64,000 bases of DNA from Sphingomonadaceae bacterium PASS1 (GCA_002255985.1 NKIR01000001.1:116889-180888); one strand, 5' to 3'. Shown: positions 27,629-37,467, numbered from the stretch's first letter. A program made the numbers and translations. The notes: generated by a model not told the origin, from the letters alone.

Positions 27629-29107
27629 TTATTGCGCCGCCTTGGGTGCGGTTTCAAAGATCATCGTTTTTGTTTCCAGATAGGGATGCAAGCCTTCGAC
27701 CCCGCCTTCACGGCCAATGCCCGATTGTTTGAAGCCGCCAAAGGCGATATTGAAGTCGCTCTTGAAGCCATTGATGCCGACGGTCCCAGCGCGCAACTGG
27801 CGCCCTACGGCATAAGCACGCTCAGGGTCGTTGGTAAAGACGCTGCTGTTTAGCCCAAAGATGCTGTCATTTGCGATTTCAATCGCATGTTCCTCACTCG
27901 ATGCGGGGATCACGCTAACTACGGGGCCGAAGATTTCTTCGCGGGCTATAATCGAATTATTGTCGACCCCCGCAAACACTGTGGGTTCGATGAAGTAGCC
28001 GCGATTGAGATGCGCGGGACGTCCTCCGCCAGAGGCCAGACGCGCGCCAGAAGCTTTACCCTGGGCGATATAATGCTCCACGCGGTCGCGCTGCCGCTCC
28101 ATCGCCAACGGCCCCATCTGGCTGGCCGCGTCAAACGGATCGCCGACATTGATTTTTTCAAACGCTGCCGACAGCGCATCGACAAAATCATCATGACGTT
28201 TGTCGCTGACGATGATGCGAGTCAACGAGGCACAGACCTGACCGGTCATGATCGGCGCGGCACGGGCGATGGATTCTGCAGCCTTGGCAACATCATAATC
28301 GTCGAGAATGACCGCAGGCGATTTCCCGCCCAGTTCCAGCGTGACGCGGGCGATGCGTTCGCCGCAGATCGCGGCAATCTTGCGACCGGCGGCAGTCGAT
28401 CCGGTAAAGCTAACCTTGTCGACACGCGGGTCGCGGACCAGCAATTCTGAGACTGCACGCTCGGCAGTCAGCACATTGACGACGCCAGCGGGCAGGCCGA
28501 TTCCTGCGCAAATCTCCGCCATGAAATAGGGTGAAGCAGGCGCTTCCGGGGAGGCTTTGATGATCACGGTGCAGCCCGCAATCAATGCGGCCGCCACCTT
28601 ATAGGCCATCAACGAATGCGGTGCATTCCAGGGGATAATCGCAGCAACGACGCCAACAGGTTCGCGTACCAGCAAAGCGGGTTGGCCCATGCCGGACGTG
28701 TGCTTTTCGGTCCAAGCATAGCTTTCGCCAAGGCCTGCATAATAGCGAAATGCAGACGCGACGCCCTTGGCTGAATGGATGCTCATCGACCGCAGGACAC
28801 CCGATTCAAGCGCCCAAGTGTCGCCCAACTGCTCGCCGCGCAGCTCCCACGCATCGGCAATCTTGTTCAGCCACACGCCGCGCTCGGCAGGCGACATGCG
28901 CGGCCACGGGCCAGTATCGAACGCTGCCCGTGCTGCTGCGATTGCGCGCTCGATATCAGGGGCTTGGGCTTCGGCGATCGTTAGGAAAACCTCTTCAGTG
29001 GTGCTGTCGACCACATCGAAGATCGAAGCGGCCGATGGCTCCACCCATTCACCCCCAATGAAGAATTGCCGCGGGTGCTGAACATGGCTGGGACGTGGGC
29101 TTGTCAT
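27629..29107 (-). CDS. NAD(P)-dependent aldehyde dehydrogenase
   Basis: This 492-residue ALDH oxidises an aldehyde to a carboxylic acid in the cytoplasm. It has the oxyanion Asn region IIPWNAPHSL, the NAD motif FTGSTAAGRKIA, catalytic Glu in VTLELGGKSPAV and catalytic Cys in TGQVCASLTRI, then EEIFGPVVSVI. Length is normal. Placement between a BVMO and an alcohol dehydrogenase suggests it finishes oxidation of the primary alcohol freed when the BVMO ester or lactone is cleaved. Confidence 0.94.
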   Translation of the reverse strand: MTSPRPSHVQHPRQFFIGGEWVEPSAASIFDVVDSTTEEVFLTIAEAQAPDIERAIAAARAAFDTGPWPRMSPAERGVWLNKIADAWELRGEQLGDTWALESGVLRSMSIHSAKGVASAFRYYAGLGESYAWTEKHTSGMGQPALLVREPVGVVAAIIPWNAPHSLMAYKVAAALIAGCTVIIKASPEAPASPYFMAEICAGIGLPAGVVNVLTAERAVSELLVRDPRVDKVSFTGSTAAGRKIAAICGERIARVTLELGGKSPAVILDDYDVAKAAESIARAAPIMTGQVCASLTRIIVSDKRHDDFVDALSAAFEKINVGDPFDAASQMGPLAMERQRDRVEHYIAQGKASGARLASGGGRPAHLNRGYFIEPTVFAGVDNNSIIAREEIFGPVVSVIPASSEEHAIEIANDSIFGLNSSVFTNDPERAYAVGRQLRAGTVGINGFKSDFNIAFGGFKQSGIGREGGVEGLHPYLETKTMIFETAPKAAQ

Positions 29108-29131
29108 AAAGATGCTTCCTGCATTTTGGGA

Positions 29132-30217
29132 TTAAAGATCGAATGTGATGACGCTGCGAGCGGTCTCGCCGGCGATCAATTGTTCATAGCCTGTGTTGAT
29201 GTCTTTCAGTTTTATTCGGTGCGAGATCAGCGGATCGAGCGTCAGGCGACCGTCGAGATAAAGCTGCGCGTATTGCGGGATCACCCGCTGGAACGGGACC
29301 GATCCCATCAGTGAACCGACCACGCGCAACTCGCGGGTAATGATCAAAAGCGCGGGCGCGCTGAAATCGGATCCCGATTTAGGCAGGCCGACAAGCATCA
29401 ACGTGCCACGTTTGCGCAGCATCATGCAGGCCTGGCGTTGCACCGCCGTCGAGCCGACGACTTCAAACGCATAATCGGCCCCGCCTTTGGTAAGTTCGAG
29501 AACCCGCTCAACCGCACCCTCGCCGCCCTCAACCACATCCGTCGCGCCAAATGTCTGGGCGAGTGCACGTTTGGCAGGGTTGAGATCGACGGCGATGATC
29601 TGCGCCGCTCCAGCAAGCCGCGCGCCCTGAACGACGTTTAGGCCAACACCGCCGCAGCCAAGGACAACGACCGTGCTGCCGGGCTTCACGCCTGCGCCTT
29701 CGGTCACCGAACCAATCCCGGTCAACACGGCACAGCCCATCAGAGCGGCGATGTCGAGCGGCATGCCTTCAGGCAGCTTTGACACAGCGCTGCGGTGCAC
29801 AATCAATTCCTCGGCGAACCCACCGATGTTACAGAATTGGTGCACCACTTCGCCCTTCTGCCGGATCGGCGAAGATGGATCGGGTGCGGCGCGAAGCGGC
29901 TTGTCGCTGCACAGATGGTTGTGCCCGTCCTGACAGTCGCCGCAATGGCCACAAAAGATCGACGAGCAAGTGGCTACACGGTCACCGGGGGCGAGGCCGC
30001 GCACATCGCTGCCCACCGCTTCGACAATGCCGGAGGCTTCATGGCCCAGCACAATCGGAAAGGCTGAACCAAGATCGCCCGAGATGATATGATAGTCGCT
30101 GTGGCAGAGCCCGCTGGCGGCAACGCGGATGCGGACTTCCTCGGGGCGGGGGCCGTCAAGTTCAACAATTTCAATCGTCATTGGCTCGTGCGCGGCATGC
30201 AGGATGGCAGCTTTCAT
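29132..30217 (-). CDS. zinc-dependent alcohol dehydrogenase (MDR family)
   Basis: This 361-residue medium-chain dehydrogenase has the catalytic zinc ligands CHSDYH and GHEASGIVEAVG, four structural-zinc Cys residues in CSSIFCGHCGDCQDGHNHLC, and the NAD motif VLGCGGVGLNVVQGARLAGA. Asp in AVDLNPAK indicates NAD+. It belongs near the class III/benzyl-alcohol-dehydrogenase group. It is co-transcribed with the ALDH 24 bp downstream, making an alcohol-to-acid pair. Confidence 0.93.
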   Translation of the reverse strand: MKAAILHAAHEPMTIEIVELDGPRPEEVRIRVAASGLCHSDYHIISGDLGSAFPIVLGHEASGIVEAVGSDVRGLAPGDRVATCSSIFCGHCGDCQDGHNHLCSDKPLRAAPDPSSPIRQKGEVVHQFCNIGGFAEELIVHRSAVSKLPEGMPLDIAALMGCAVLTGIGSVTEGAGVKPGSTVVVLGCGGVGLNVVQGARLAGAAQIIAVDLNPAKRALAQTFGATDVVEGGEGAVERVLELTKGGADYAFEVVGSTAVQRQACMMLRKRGTLMLVGLPKSGSDFSAPALLIITRELRVVGSLMGSVPFQRVIPQYAQLYLDGRLTLDPLISHRIKLKDINTGYEQLIAGETARSVITFDL

Positions 30218-30240
30218 TTTAGTGTCCTCTAATCTTCATT

Positions 30241-31995
30241 TCAGGCCGCGAGCGATTGAGTCGGCTTAGCCTGCAAGCCACGAATAAGTGTCCCAGGTAA
30301 AATGCCTGTTGGTTGATCGTCGCGGGCAACCACCGCGCCCGACACCAGCATGTACCGGTATCCACTCGCCTTTTGGTCAAGCCGCCGTCCGCCTCCGGGC
30401 AAGTCATCGACGATTACGGGCGCATGCAGCGTCAGGCCCTCAAAATCGATGACGTTAATGTCCGCCTTATATCCCGGCGCGATTCTGCCGCGATCATTGA
30501 GGCCGATAATACCGGCTGGATGCGATGTCATCGCGCGTACAGCCTGCTGGATGGTGAGCTGGCGTCCCTTACGGTCACGGGCCCAATGCGAAAGCACAAA
30601 GGTCGGATAGCTCGAATCACAGATCAGCCCGTAATGCGCGCCGCCATCGCCAAGGCCTATGACCGAATGTGGGTCGTCGAAAAATGCGAACATATGATCA
30701 AGCGAGTCTGTGGGCCAGTTTCCAAAGGCGACATAGAGCATCCCCTTGCCCTCGTTTTCCAGCAACAGATCATAAGCGACCTCGGCTGCGGGCCGTCCTT
30801 CGCGCTCCGCCCGATCGGCAATGCTGTTGCCTGGCGCAGGTTCATAGCAAGGCGGATCGCTCAATTCGAACATCACGTCATATTGGCGGGTCATCGCGGT
30901 CAGCGGCAGCAATGCTTCGTCCGGATTATCGGCTAGGATTTGCGCCCGAACCTTTGGTTTACGCAATTCAACAATGCGGTCAGGCAGTTGCAAATGCGCC
31001 AGTTTTTTATAACTTGGGGTGTTAACGAACGGATTGCTGGTCAATTCGAAACTGGCCATCATCCCTACTGGACGTGGGAAATATTGCGGATGGATCAGCG
31101 CGCCGCCCTTGGCATTATGCTCTTGGCTCAACCGCAACAATTCGCGCCAGAAATGCGGATTGTTCTTGCGACCCGGAACCACAGTAAAGGTGATCGGCAG
31201 GCCGACAGCATCGCTAACGCCGCGCATCAGGCCAAACTCCTGCGCCGGTGTCAGCCCGGTCATGCCGAGTTCGGGGATCATCTGGATCAGGCCGCCGCCT
31301 GCGTCCTTCACCGCTTGCGCAGCAGCGACAAGTTCGGGTTCTCCGGCATCAAAACTAGGGATATATTCACCATCATTGCGCCGGTCGACAGCGGTGCGTG
31401 ACGTGGCAAAACCCAAAGCGCCAGCTTTAACCGCTTCGCGAATTAGGTTCCCCATCTCAGCGAGGTCGTTATCGGTCGGTTCCTCCCGGTTGGCGCCTCG
31501 GGCGCCCATGACATGCACCCGAACCGGAGAATGCGGAGCAAACACACCAATGTCGATGTCGCGGGGTTTGGCCGCCAGCACATCCATATATTCGGGAAAG
31601 CTCTCCCAATCCCAGGTCAGCCCTTCCTGCATAACGACGCCTGGAATATCCTCGACACCCTCCATTGTCGCACAAAGCAGCTTGCGGTCGCCGGGGCGAC
31701 ACGGCGCAAAACCAACGCCGCAATTGCCGAGGATAACGGTCGAGACGCCGTGCGACGAAGATGGATTCATCCGCTGCGACCATACCGCCTGCCCGTCATA
31801 ATGGGTGTGCAGATCGATGAATCCCGGTGTGACCAGCAAGCCAATGGCGTCGATTTCCTCAGCCGCGGTGCCGTCGATCTGGCCGACGGCCGCGATGATG
31901 CCGTCAGTGATTGCAACATCGGCCAATCTCGGCTCAGCGCCGGTGCCGTCAACAATATTACCGCGACGGATGATGATGTCGTATTGAGGTGTCAT
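30241..31995 (-). CDS. amidohydrolase, N-acyl-D-amino-acid deacylase-like
   Basis: This 584-residue metal-dependent hydrolase has the metal-binding LVTPGFIDLHTHYDGQ near residues 52-67, an active-site region VIGLGDGGAHYG and a C-terminal small beta-domain (GRIAPGYKADINVIDFEGL). It resembles D-aminoacylase, but members of this group occur in many catabolic clusters with unproven substrates. In a BVMO operon it might open a lactone or other cyclic ester or amide; this is inference. Its ATG overlaps the stop of the BVMO gene upstream by 4 bases (ATGA). Confidence 0.88.
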   Translation of the reverse strand: MTPQYDIIIRRGNIVDGTGAEPRLADVAITDGIIAAVGQIDGTAAEEIDAIGLLVTPGFIDLHTHYDGQAVWSQRMNPSSSHGVSTVILGNCGVGFAPCRPGDRKLLCATMEGVEDIPGVVMQEGLTWDWESFPEYMDVLAAKPRDIDIGVFAPHSPVRVHVMGARGANREEPTDNDLAEMGNLIREAVKAGALGFATSRTAVDRRNDGEYIPSFDAGEPELVAAAQAVKDAGGGLIQMIPELGMTGLTPAQEFGLMRGVSDAVGLPITFTVVPGRKNNPHFWRELLRLSQEHNAKGGALIHPQYFPRPVGMMASFELTSNPFVNTPSYKKLAHLQLPDRIVELRKPKVRAQILADNPDEALLPLTAMTRQYDVMFELSDPPCYEPAPGNSIADRAEREGRPAAEVAYDLLLENEGKGMLYVAFGNWPTDSLDHMFAFFDDPHSVIGLGDGGAHYGLICDSSYPTFVLSHWARDRKGRQLTIQQAVRAMTSHPAGIIGLNDRGRIAPGYKADINVIDFEGLTLHAPVIVDDLPGGGRRLDQKASGYRYMLVSGAVVARDDQPTGILPGTLIRGLQAKPTQSLAA

Positions 31996-33671
31996 ACCCC
32001 TATCTCCTTTCGCGCTACCTTTGCTGGTGAGAAATTGAAACCGACATAACCGCCCTGCACAATCTGGTCACAACGATCCACATAAGTGTCCAAGCCGCCG
32101 ATATACATCAAGAAAACGCGCGGCTTGCCGAGCACATTGGCACCCATGTACCAGCTGTTCGCTTTGGTATAGAGCGTCCTTTTGGCCATGTTGGCCACTT
32201 CGTGCGCCCATGCAACTTGTGCCGCTTCATCGGCTTCGACACGCGCAAAACCATTTTTGTCTGTGTACGCGATACAATCGGCAATCCAGTCAACATGATG
32301 CTCGATGGTCTGCAGCATGTTGGCCAAAACCGAGGGGCTCGACGGGCCGTTAACCGTAAACAGATTTGGAAAACCAGACACCATCAGGCCCAGATAGCTT
32401 TGTGGGCCATCTTTCCATGCATCGTTCAGCGTGACGCCGCCCACGCCGGTCAGGTTCAGGGCGAACAGTGGCCCCGTCACCGCATCAAAGCCGGTGGCAA
32501 AGACGATCAGGTCAAAGGGATATTCGGCATCGGTGGTCTTGATCCCGGCCTTTGTGATCCGCTCTATCGGGGTCTCGCGAATGTCCACTAGCGACACATT
32601 GTCACGGTTGAAGGTCGCATAATAGCCCGTGTCGAGGCACAGCCGCTTGGTGCCAAAGGGGAAGGTCTTGGGCAGCAGCTTCTCGGCGACCTTCGGATCA
32701 TTGACGATGCCGCGAATCTTGTCATGCACAAAAGCCGCCGCTGCCGCATTCGATCTCGGATTGCTGCTGGTGTCGTTGAACACCGATTGCAGCGCGAAGG
32801 TGCCAAAGCCCCAGGCTTGTTCAAACTTGGCCTGACGCTCGTCTTCCGACACCGACATCGCCGATACGCCGGTGTTTATTCGGGGTGGCACGCCGCCCTT
32901 GGTCATACGGTTGCGCTTGTGATGCAGGACATAATCGGCGCGCACCTCAGCCTCATACTCGGCGTCAAGCGGGCCGTTATGTGCGGGCACGCTAAAATTG
33001 GGTGTGCGCTGGAACACGGTCAGCAGTGCGGCCTGTTCGGCCAGCAAAGGAATGCACTGGATGCCCGACGATCCGGTGCCGATAACTGCAACGCGCTGGC
33101 CGGTGACATTGATGGGTTCATGAGGCCAGCACCCCGTTTGCACCCAGCGCCCCTGAAAATCTTTCAGGCCGTCAATCTCCGGCGCCTTGGGCAGCGAAAG
33201 CCCGCCGACCGCTAAAAGCAGGAAGCGGCAGCGCACTTCGTCACCGTGGTCTGACTTCACGACCCATTGGTTCGCAGCCTTATCGAAATCGGCTGCGATG
33301 ACCTTGGTTTCGAACGCATAGTCACGGCGCAAGTCATATTTGTCTGCAACGAAATTGGCGTATTGCAAAATTTCCGGCTGCGTTGCGAAGCGTTCACTCC
33401 ACTTCCATTCGTGCAGTACATCGGGCGAGAAGGAGTAGCTGTAATCTAAACTCTCCACATCACAGCGCGCGCCGGGATACCGGTTCCAATACCATGTGCC
33501 GCCAATCTCTGACGCGGTTTCGAAACCAAAGGCGGACAGGCCCAGTTCACGAATTTTGTATTGAGCATACAGACCGGCAAAGCCCGCTCCGACGATGACG
33601 ACGTCTACTCTGGTCGGCACGTTGCGACCTATTTTCGCGGCATCTGCTGTATCGGTATGGCGCGCGATCAT
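31992..33671 (-). CDS. Baeyer-Villiger monooxygenase-like flavoprotein 2 with atypical fingerprint
   Basis: This 559-residue protein has FAD motif VVIVGAGFAGLYAQYK (residues 24-39), [15 protein letters not shown], and NADPH motif VAVIGTGSSGIQCIP, all as in cyclohexanone-type BVMOs. The fingerprint, however, reads FQGRWVQTGCWP at residues 172-183: Gln178 (codon CAA, 33138-33140) takes the place of the near-invariant His of FxGxxxHxxxWP. Other segments look intact, so it is probably active but may differ in NADPH handling. ATG 33671 has GAGGA 5 bases upstream; the longer frame to 33794 has no family resemblance. It is the first gene of the six-gene minus operon. Confidence 0.92.
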   Translation of the reverse strand: MIARHTDTADAAKIGRNVPTRVDVVIVGAGFAGLYAQYKIRELGLSAFGFETASEIGGTWYWNRYPGARCDVESLDYSYSFSPDVLHEWKWSERFATQPEILQYANFVADKYDLRRDYAFETKVIAADFDKAANQWVVKSDHGDEVRCRFLLLAVGGLSLPKAPEIDGLKDFQGRWVQTGCWPHEPINVTGQRVAVIGTGSSGIQCIPLLAEQAALLTVFQRTPNFSVPAHNGPLDAEYEAEVRADYVLHHKRNRMTKGGVPPRINTGVSAMSVSEDERQAKFEQAWGFGTFALQSVFNDTSSNPRSNAAAAAFVHDKIRGIVNDPKVAEKLLPKTFPFGTKRLCLDTGYYATFNRDNVSLVDIRETPIERITKAGIKTTDAEYPFDLIVFATGFDAVTGPLFALNLTGVGGVTLNDAWKDGPQSYLGLMVSGFPNLFTVNGPSSPSVLANMLQTIEHHVDWIADCIAYTDKNGFARVEADEAAQVAWAHEVANMAKRTLYTKANSWYMGANVLGKPRVFLMYIGGLDTYVDRCDQIVQGGYVGFNFSPAKVARKEIGV

Positions 33672-33913
33672 ACGATCCTCATCCCTATTCGCTAATACTC
33701 TGCGGCTCTGCGCGCGCAATGTTGGGCCTATAGCTGGGTTAGCATATCCAGCACTCGAAATGCGCCCAACCTTCCGTGGGGCAGCATACGTCAATTATGC
33801 ATTGAACAAAAGGCATTGCGAATCACGCTGTCGCATTTATCGCTATCACCGGATAAAAACTGTGCGCATATTGCACCTTGGTCCACAGTATTATTTAGGC
33901 ATGGAGAGAGTTT
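33672..33913. promoter_or_regulatory. divergent promoter region
   Basis: This 242-bp gap separates the minus-strand BVMO operon from the plus-strand esterase-AtuA pair, so it must hold promoters for both. It is AT-rich from about 33780 and contains a GTGC-N7-GCAC inverted repeat in GTGCGCATATTGCAC (centred near 33877). No regulator gene adjoins it; the nearest TetR genes are at 37936 and 52101. Confidence 0.5.
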
Positions 33914-34870
33914 ATGAGCCGTCATCTGGTTGATTCGGAACTTGCAGTTGGCCTTGATACCAACATGCCCGCTTATAGACTAGATGCCGAAACGCTGCCG
34001 ACATACCGGCAGATGCTGCTCGATATGGTCGCTGCAATCCCTAAGCCAACGTCGGAAGCGGTAATCAATGTGCGGCGCGACGAAAGGCTCGTTCCCGGCC
34101 CCGAAGGTTCGCCCAATGTCCGCGTGCTGGTCTATAAACCGGGCGATAAGGGCGACGCGATATTGCCCGCTATGCTGCACATCCACGGGGGCGGCTTTGT
34201 AAGCGGCAGCGCGGATATGAGCGACCCGAACAGCCGCTCCTACGCCGTCGAGATAAACTGTGTCGTGGTCTCGGTTGATTACAGACTTGCCCCCGAAACG
34301 CCGTTCCCCGGCCCTGTCGAGGATTGTTACGCCGCTTTGCTGTGGCTCCACGGGGCGGCGGACGAACTCGGCATTGACCCCGCACGCATTATGATTGCAG
34401 GCGAAAGCGCGGGCGCGGGACTTGTCGCCGGGCTGTGTTTATTGGCGCGTGATCGCGGCGCAGTGGCGCCGGTGTTCCAATATCTGGCCGAGCCGATGCT
34501 CGACCACCGAAGCGTCGAGAGCGATCACCCGCATACCGGCCATTTCGGCTGGACCCGCGACCACAACCGCTTTGGCTGGAATTCGATGCTGGGCGGTGCA
34601 GAAACGGTCTCGCCCTATTGCTCACCGGCGATTGCCGAAGACCTGTCAGGCCTGCCCCCAACTTATATTCATATCGGTGCGATCGACCTTTTTCTGGAAG
34701 AGTCGGTCGACTATGCACGCCGTCTCACCCGCGCCGGCGTCAGCGTCGAACTCCATGTCTGGCCGGGCGCGTTCCATGCCTTTGGTTCAACCGACTGCCA
34801 TGTATCGCGCGAAGCCCGCCGCGTGGCGCGCACAGCGATCAAGCGCGCTTTGTGGGGCGGCAGCGCATGA
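33914..34870 (+). CDS. alpha/beta hydrolase, hormone-sensitive-lipase family esterase
   Basis: This 318-residue cytoplasmic carboxylesterase has the oxyanion motif HGGG at residues 91-94, nucleophile Ser165 in GESAG, Asp in HIGAIDLFLEE and His in WPGAFHAFG, the order of family IV (HSL) esterases. Opposite a BVMO operon its likely job is to hydrolyse the ester or lactone product. ATG 33914 has GGAGAG upstream. Its TGA overlaps the AtuA ATG, so the two are translated together. Confidence 0.93.
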   Translation: MSRHLVDSELAVGLDTNMPAYRLDAETLPTYRQMLLDMVAAIPKPTSEAVINVRRDERLVPGPEGSPNVRVLVYKPGDKGDAILPAMLHIHGGGFVSGSADMSDPNSRSYAVEINCVVVSVDYRLAPETPFPGPVEDCYAALLWLHGAADELGIDPARIMIAGESAGAGLVAGLCLLARDRGAVAPVFQYLAEPMLDHRSVESDHPHTGHFGWTRDHNRFGWNSMLGGAETVSPYCSPAIAEDLSGLPPTYIHIGAIDLFLEESVDYARRLTRAGVSVELHVWPGAFHAFGSTDCHVSREARRVARTAIKRALWGGSA

Positions 34871-36648
34871 CTAGGACAGTCAAAATCGGCGCAGCGACCG
34901 CTTTCTTCAACGATAGCCGCATCGGCATCGCCCAGCTGCTCGAGAAGGCAGAGGGTCTGGATTACATCATCTTCGATTTCCTCGCCGAGAGCGTGATGGG
35001 CGGGCTGGGTCGAGGGATGGCCAATGGTACCGGCCAGGGCTTTGCGGCCGATTTCGTCGATGGCTATATCCTGCCGCATCTGTCGGATTTGCTCGACCGC
35101 CGCATCCGCATTGTCGCCAATGCCGGAGGCCTGAACCCTGCCGCCTGTGCCGAAGCTCTAAGGATCGGGGCGGAAGCAGCCGGGCTAAAAGTCCGTATCG
35201 GTGTAGTCGAAGGTGACACCCTGACGTACCGTGCAGGCGAAATCATCGGCGCCGATACGCATGATATGTTCGACGGCTCGTCGGTTCTCGAAAAGGTCGA
35301 AGCCGCCGATCACATCAATGCCTTGGTCGCCTATACCGGTGCCTTCCCGATTGCCGCCGCGTTGGCCGCAGGGGCAGACATTGTCATCACCGGCCGCGCG
35401 GTGGACAGCGCGATGGCGCTGGGCCCGCTGATCCATGAATTCGGCTGGGGACCGGACGATTTTGATCTCCTCGCCGCAGGCACGCTTGCAGGACATTTGC
35501 TAGAATGTTCGGCGCAAGTCACTGGCGGCACCTTCACCGACTGGCGCGATGTTCCCGATTGGGCCGGGATCGGTATGCCGATTGGCGAATGCAGCGCCGA
35601 TGGAGGGCTGGTGATCACCAAGCCCGAAGGCACGGGCGGGCTGGTAACGGTTGGCACGGTCTCCGAACAGCTGTTGTACGAGGTCAGCGACCCGCAGCGC
35701 TATTATGTTGCGGATGTTATCTGCGATTTCACTGATGTGCGTCTAGAACAAATCGGGCCAGACCGCGTGTCGGTATCCGGCGCGCGCGGTCTGGGCCGCA
35801 CGTCGACCTACAAAGCCAGTATCACCTATGATGCTGGCTGGCGTGCGACTGCGTTGATCCCGCTTATCGGGCTTGAGTCCGCTGCAAAGGCACAACGACT
35901 TGGCAAAGAAATGTTTGCCCGCACCGGCGCAATGCTGCGGCAAATCCAGCTGCCGCCCTACACGCAAACTCGGTGCGATGTCATCGGCGGTGAGGGGCCA
36001 GGCGCAACCACAGCCATCTGCCGCCTTGTCGCCGACCATCCCGATCAGGCGGGGGCGGCGCTTTTAGTGCGCGAGCAAAGTTCGGGCATCAGCCATATGT
36101 CGGTAGGAATCAGCCTTAGCCTCAATGCTGCCGTTCGTCCCGTGCAGCGGATTGCGGGATTTTTGGTCCCAAAGTCACTGGTATCGCAAACTGTGACAGT
36201 CGACAGCGCGAATGTTCCGTTTCTCTCCAAAACAAACGCCGCCGGGAAGGAACAGGATGCTTCCGCACCTGCCCTGCCCGCATTACCCGACGATGCTGAT
36301 CCCAAACAAACCGTACCGCTGATCCGTCTGGCGTGGGCACGAAGCGGCGACAAGGGCAATTTGTTCAATGTCGCGGTCATTGCCCGCAAGCCCGAATTTC
36401 TTGCCTATATCGCCGCCACACTGACGCCCGAGGTCATCGGCAAATATTATGGCAGGCAGCTTAGCGCCGGTCGCATCTTGCCCGTTGAACGTTTCAGCGT
36501 GCCAGGGCTCTCCGCGCTCAACTTTGTCGTCGGAGACTCGATGGACGGCGGCGTTCTGGCCTCAACCTCGATTGATCCCGTGGCCAAGGGAATGGCGCAA
36601 TTGCTGCTCGATTTTCCTATCCCTATCAGCGACGGATTGTTGGATTAA
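34867..36648 (+). CDS. atuA: AtuA-type acyclic terpene utilisation protein (DUF1446 plus C-terminal AtuA-like domain)
   Basis: This 593-residue protein combines a large N-terminal DUF1446/AtuA domain (KIGAATAFFNDSRIG, DYIIFDFLAE, VANAGGLNPAACAEALR, VITGRAVDSAMALGPLIHEFGW) with a C-terminal domain of about 100 residues (LIRLAWARSGDKGNLFNVAVIARKPE). AtuA belongs to the citronellol/geraniol degradation cluster of Pseudomonas, where its exact reaction is not settled. No atuB-H genes (geranyl-CoA carboxylase and so on) are here, so a different branched or alicyclic substrate is likely. The start is fixed by the ATGA overlap with the esterase. Confidence 0.9.
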   Translation: MTRTVKIGAATAFFNDSRIGIAQLLEKAEGLDYIIFDFLAESVMGGLGRGMANGTGQGFAADFVDGYILPHLSDLLDRRIRIVANAGGLNPAACAEALRIGAEAAGLKVRIGVVEGDTLTYRAGEIIGADTHDMFDGSSVLEKVEAADHINALVAYTGAFPIAAALAAGADIVITGRAVDSAMALGPLIHEFGWGPDDFDLLAAGTLAGHLLECSAQVTGGTFTDWRDVPDWAGIGMPIGECSADGGLVITKPEGTGGLVTVGTVSEQLLYEVSDPQRYYVADVICDFTDVRLEQIGPDRVSVSGARGLGRTSTYKASITYDAGWRATALIPLIGLESAAKAQRLGKEMFARTGAMLRQIQLPPYTQTRCDVIGGEGPGATTAICRLVADHPDQAGAALLVREQSSGISHMSVGISLSLNAAVRPVQRIAGFLVPKSLVSQTVTVDSANVPFLSKTNAAGKEQDASAPALPALPDDADPKQTVPLIRLAWARSGDKGNLFNVAVIARKPEFLAYIAATLTPEVIGKYYGRQLSAGRILPVERFSVPGLSALNFVVGDSMDGGVLASTSIDPVAKGMAQLLLDFPIPISDGLLD

Positions 36649-36681
36649 GTTAGCCGCCGCAAGCTAATCAGCTGCGTTGCC

Positions 36682-37467
36682 TCAAGCTGCTGGCTTCGGT
36701 TTCGGCCGATACTTGTCCAACCCATCGGGTGCCCCCACCTTCATTGCACGCAGGTATGCCGGACGCTGTTGCACTTTGGCTTGCCACTCAGCCAATTTGG
36801 GATAGGTCGCCGGATCGAAGGGCATCGATTTGATATAAGTCGCGACGAACTCCATCATGATGTCAGCGCTGGAGAAAGTCTGGCCGCCGAAATAGGGATT
36901 CACCTTGATGTAATTCTCGGCATAATCGACGACTTCCTGTGCGCCCATAATCCGGAAAACACCGCCCATCATCGTCGGCTTGATGACTTTCTCTCCGCCA
37001 TTCATGATCCGCGTCGCTTCGGCTCCTATCCGGCATGCAGCCGAGCCTTCGGCGAAATGCATCCACATCAGATAGTCGGCATAATCGGGCGAGCTTTTGC
37101 GAGGGGCAAGTTTGTCACCGCCGGGGAATTGCGACATCAGATATTCTAGAATGGCACCGGATTCGACCATGGTCTTTCCGCGAAAAACAATAGTCGGGGC
37201 CAGCGCCATGGCCGGATTAATCGCCTTGATCTGATTGATCGATCCCAGAATGTCGCCGCGTTTGAACAGGGCTTCGTAAGGGATCCCCAATTCCTCGCAT
37301 AACCAGATGACACGTTGCGAGCGCCTGCCTTCGACATGGTAGATAGTTACCTTGTCTTTGGTCTTTGCAGCCATTGCACTTCCTGCTGCCAGAGCGGCCG
37401 CCGTTCCGAAGCCCAATGCGCCAAGCGCAGTGCGGCGGGAAAATTCGCGATCACGATCATTTGACAT
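36682..37467 (-). CDS. glutathione S-transferase-like protein with Tat signal peptide
   Basis: This 261-residue protein has a twin-arginine leader (EFSRRTALGALGFGTAAALAAGSAMA, residues 8-33) followed by a GST fold: an N-terminal thioredoxin-like domain (KVTIYHVEGRRSQRVIWLCEELGIPYE, and MVESGAILEYL carrying the ES glutathione motif) and a helical C-terminal domain (FSSADIMMEFV, YPKLAEWQAKVQQRPAY). GSTs are normally cytoplasmic; export through Tat after folding is unusual. ATG 37467 follows GAGG. It is 42 bp upstream-convergent only with the AtuA gene end and shares a strand with the next two genes. Confidence 0.88.
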   Translation of the reverse strand: MSNDRDREFSRRTALGALGFGTAAALAAGSAMAAKTKDKVTIYHVEGRRSQRVIWLCEELGIPYEALFKRGDILGSINQIKAINPAMALAPTIVFRGKTMVESGAILEYLMSQFPGGDKLAPRKSSPDYADYLMWMHFAEGSAACRIGAEATRIMNGGEKVIKPTMMGGVFRIMGAQEVVDYAENYIKVNPYFGGQTFSSADIMMEFVATYIKSMPFDPATYPKLAEWQAKVQQRPAYLRAMKVGAPDGLDKYRPKPKPAA

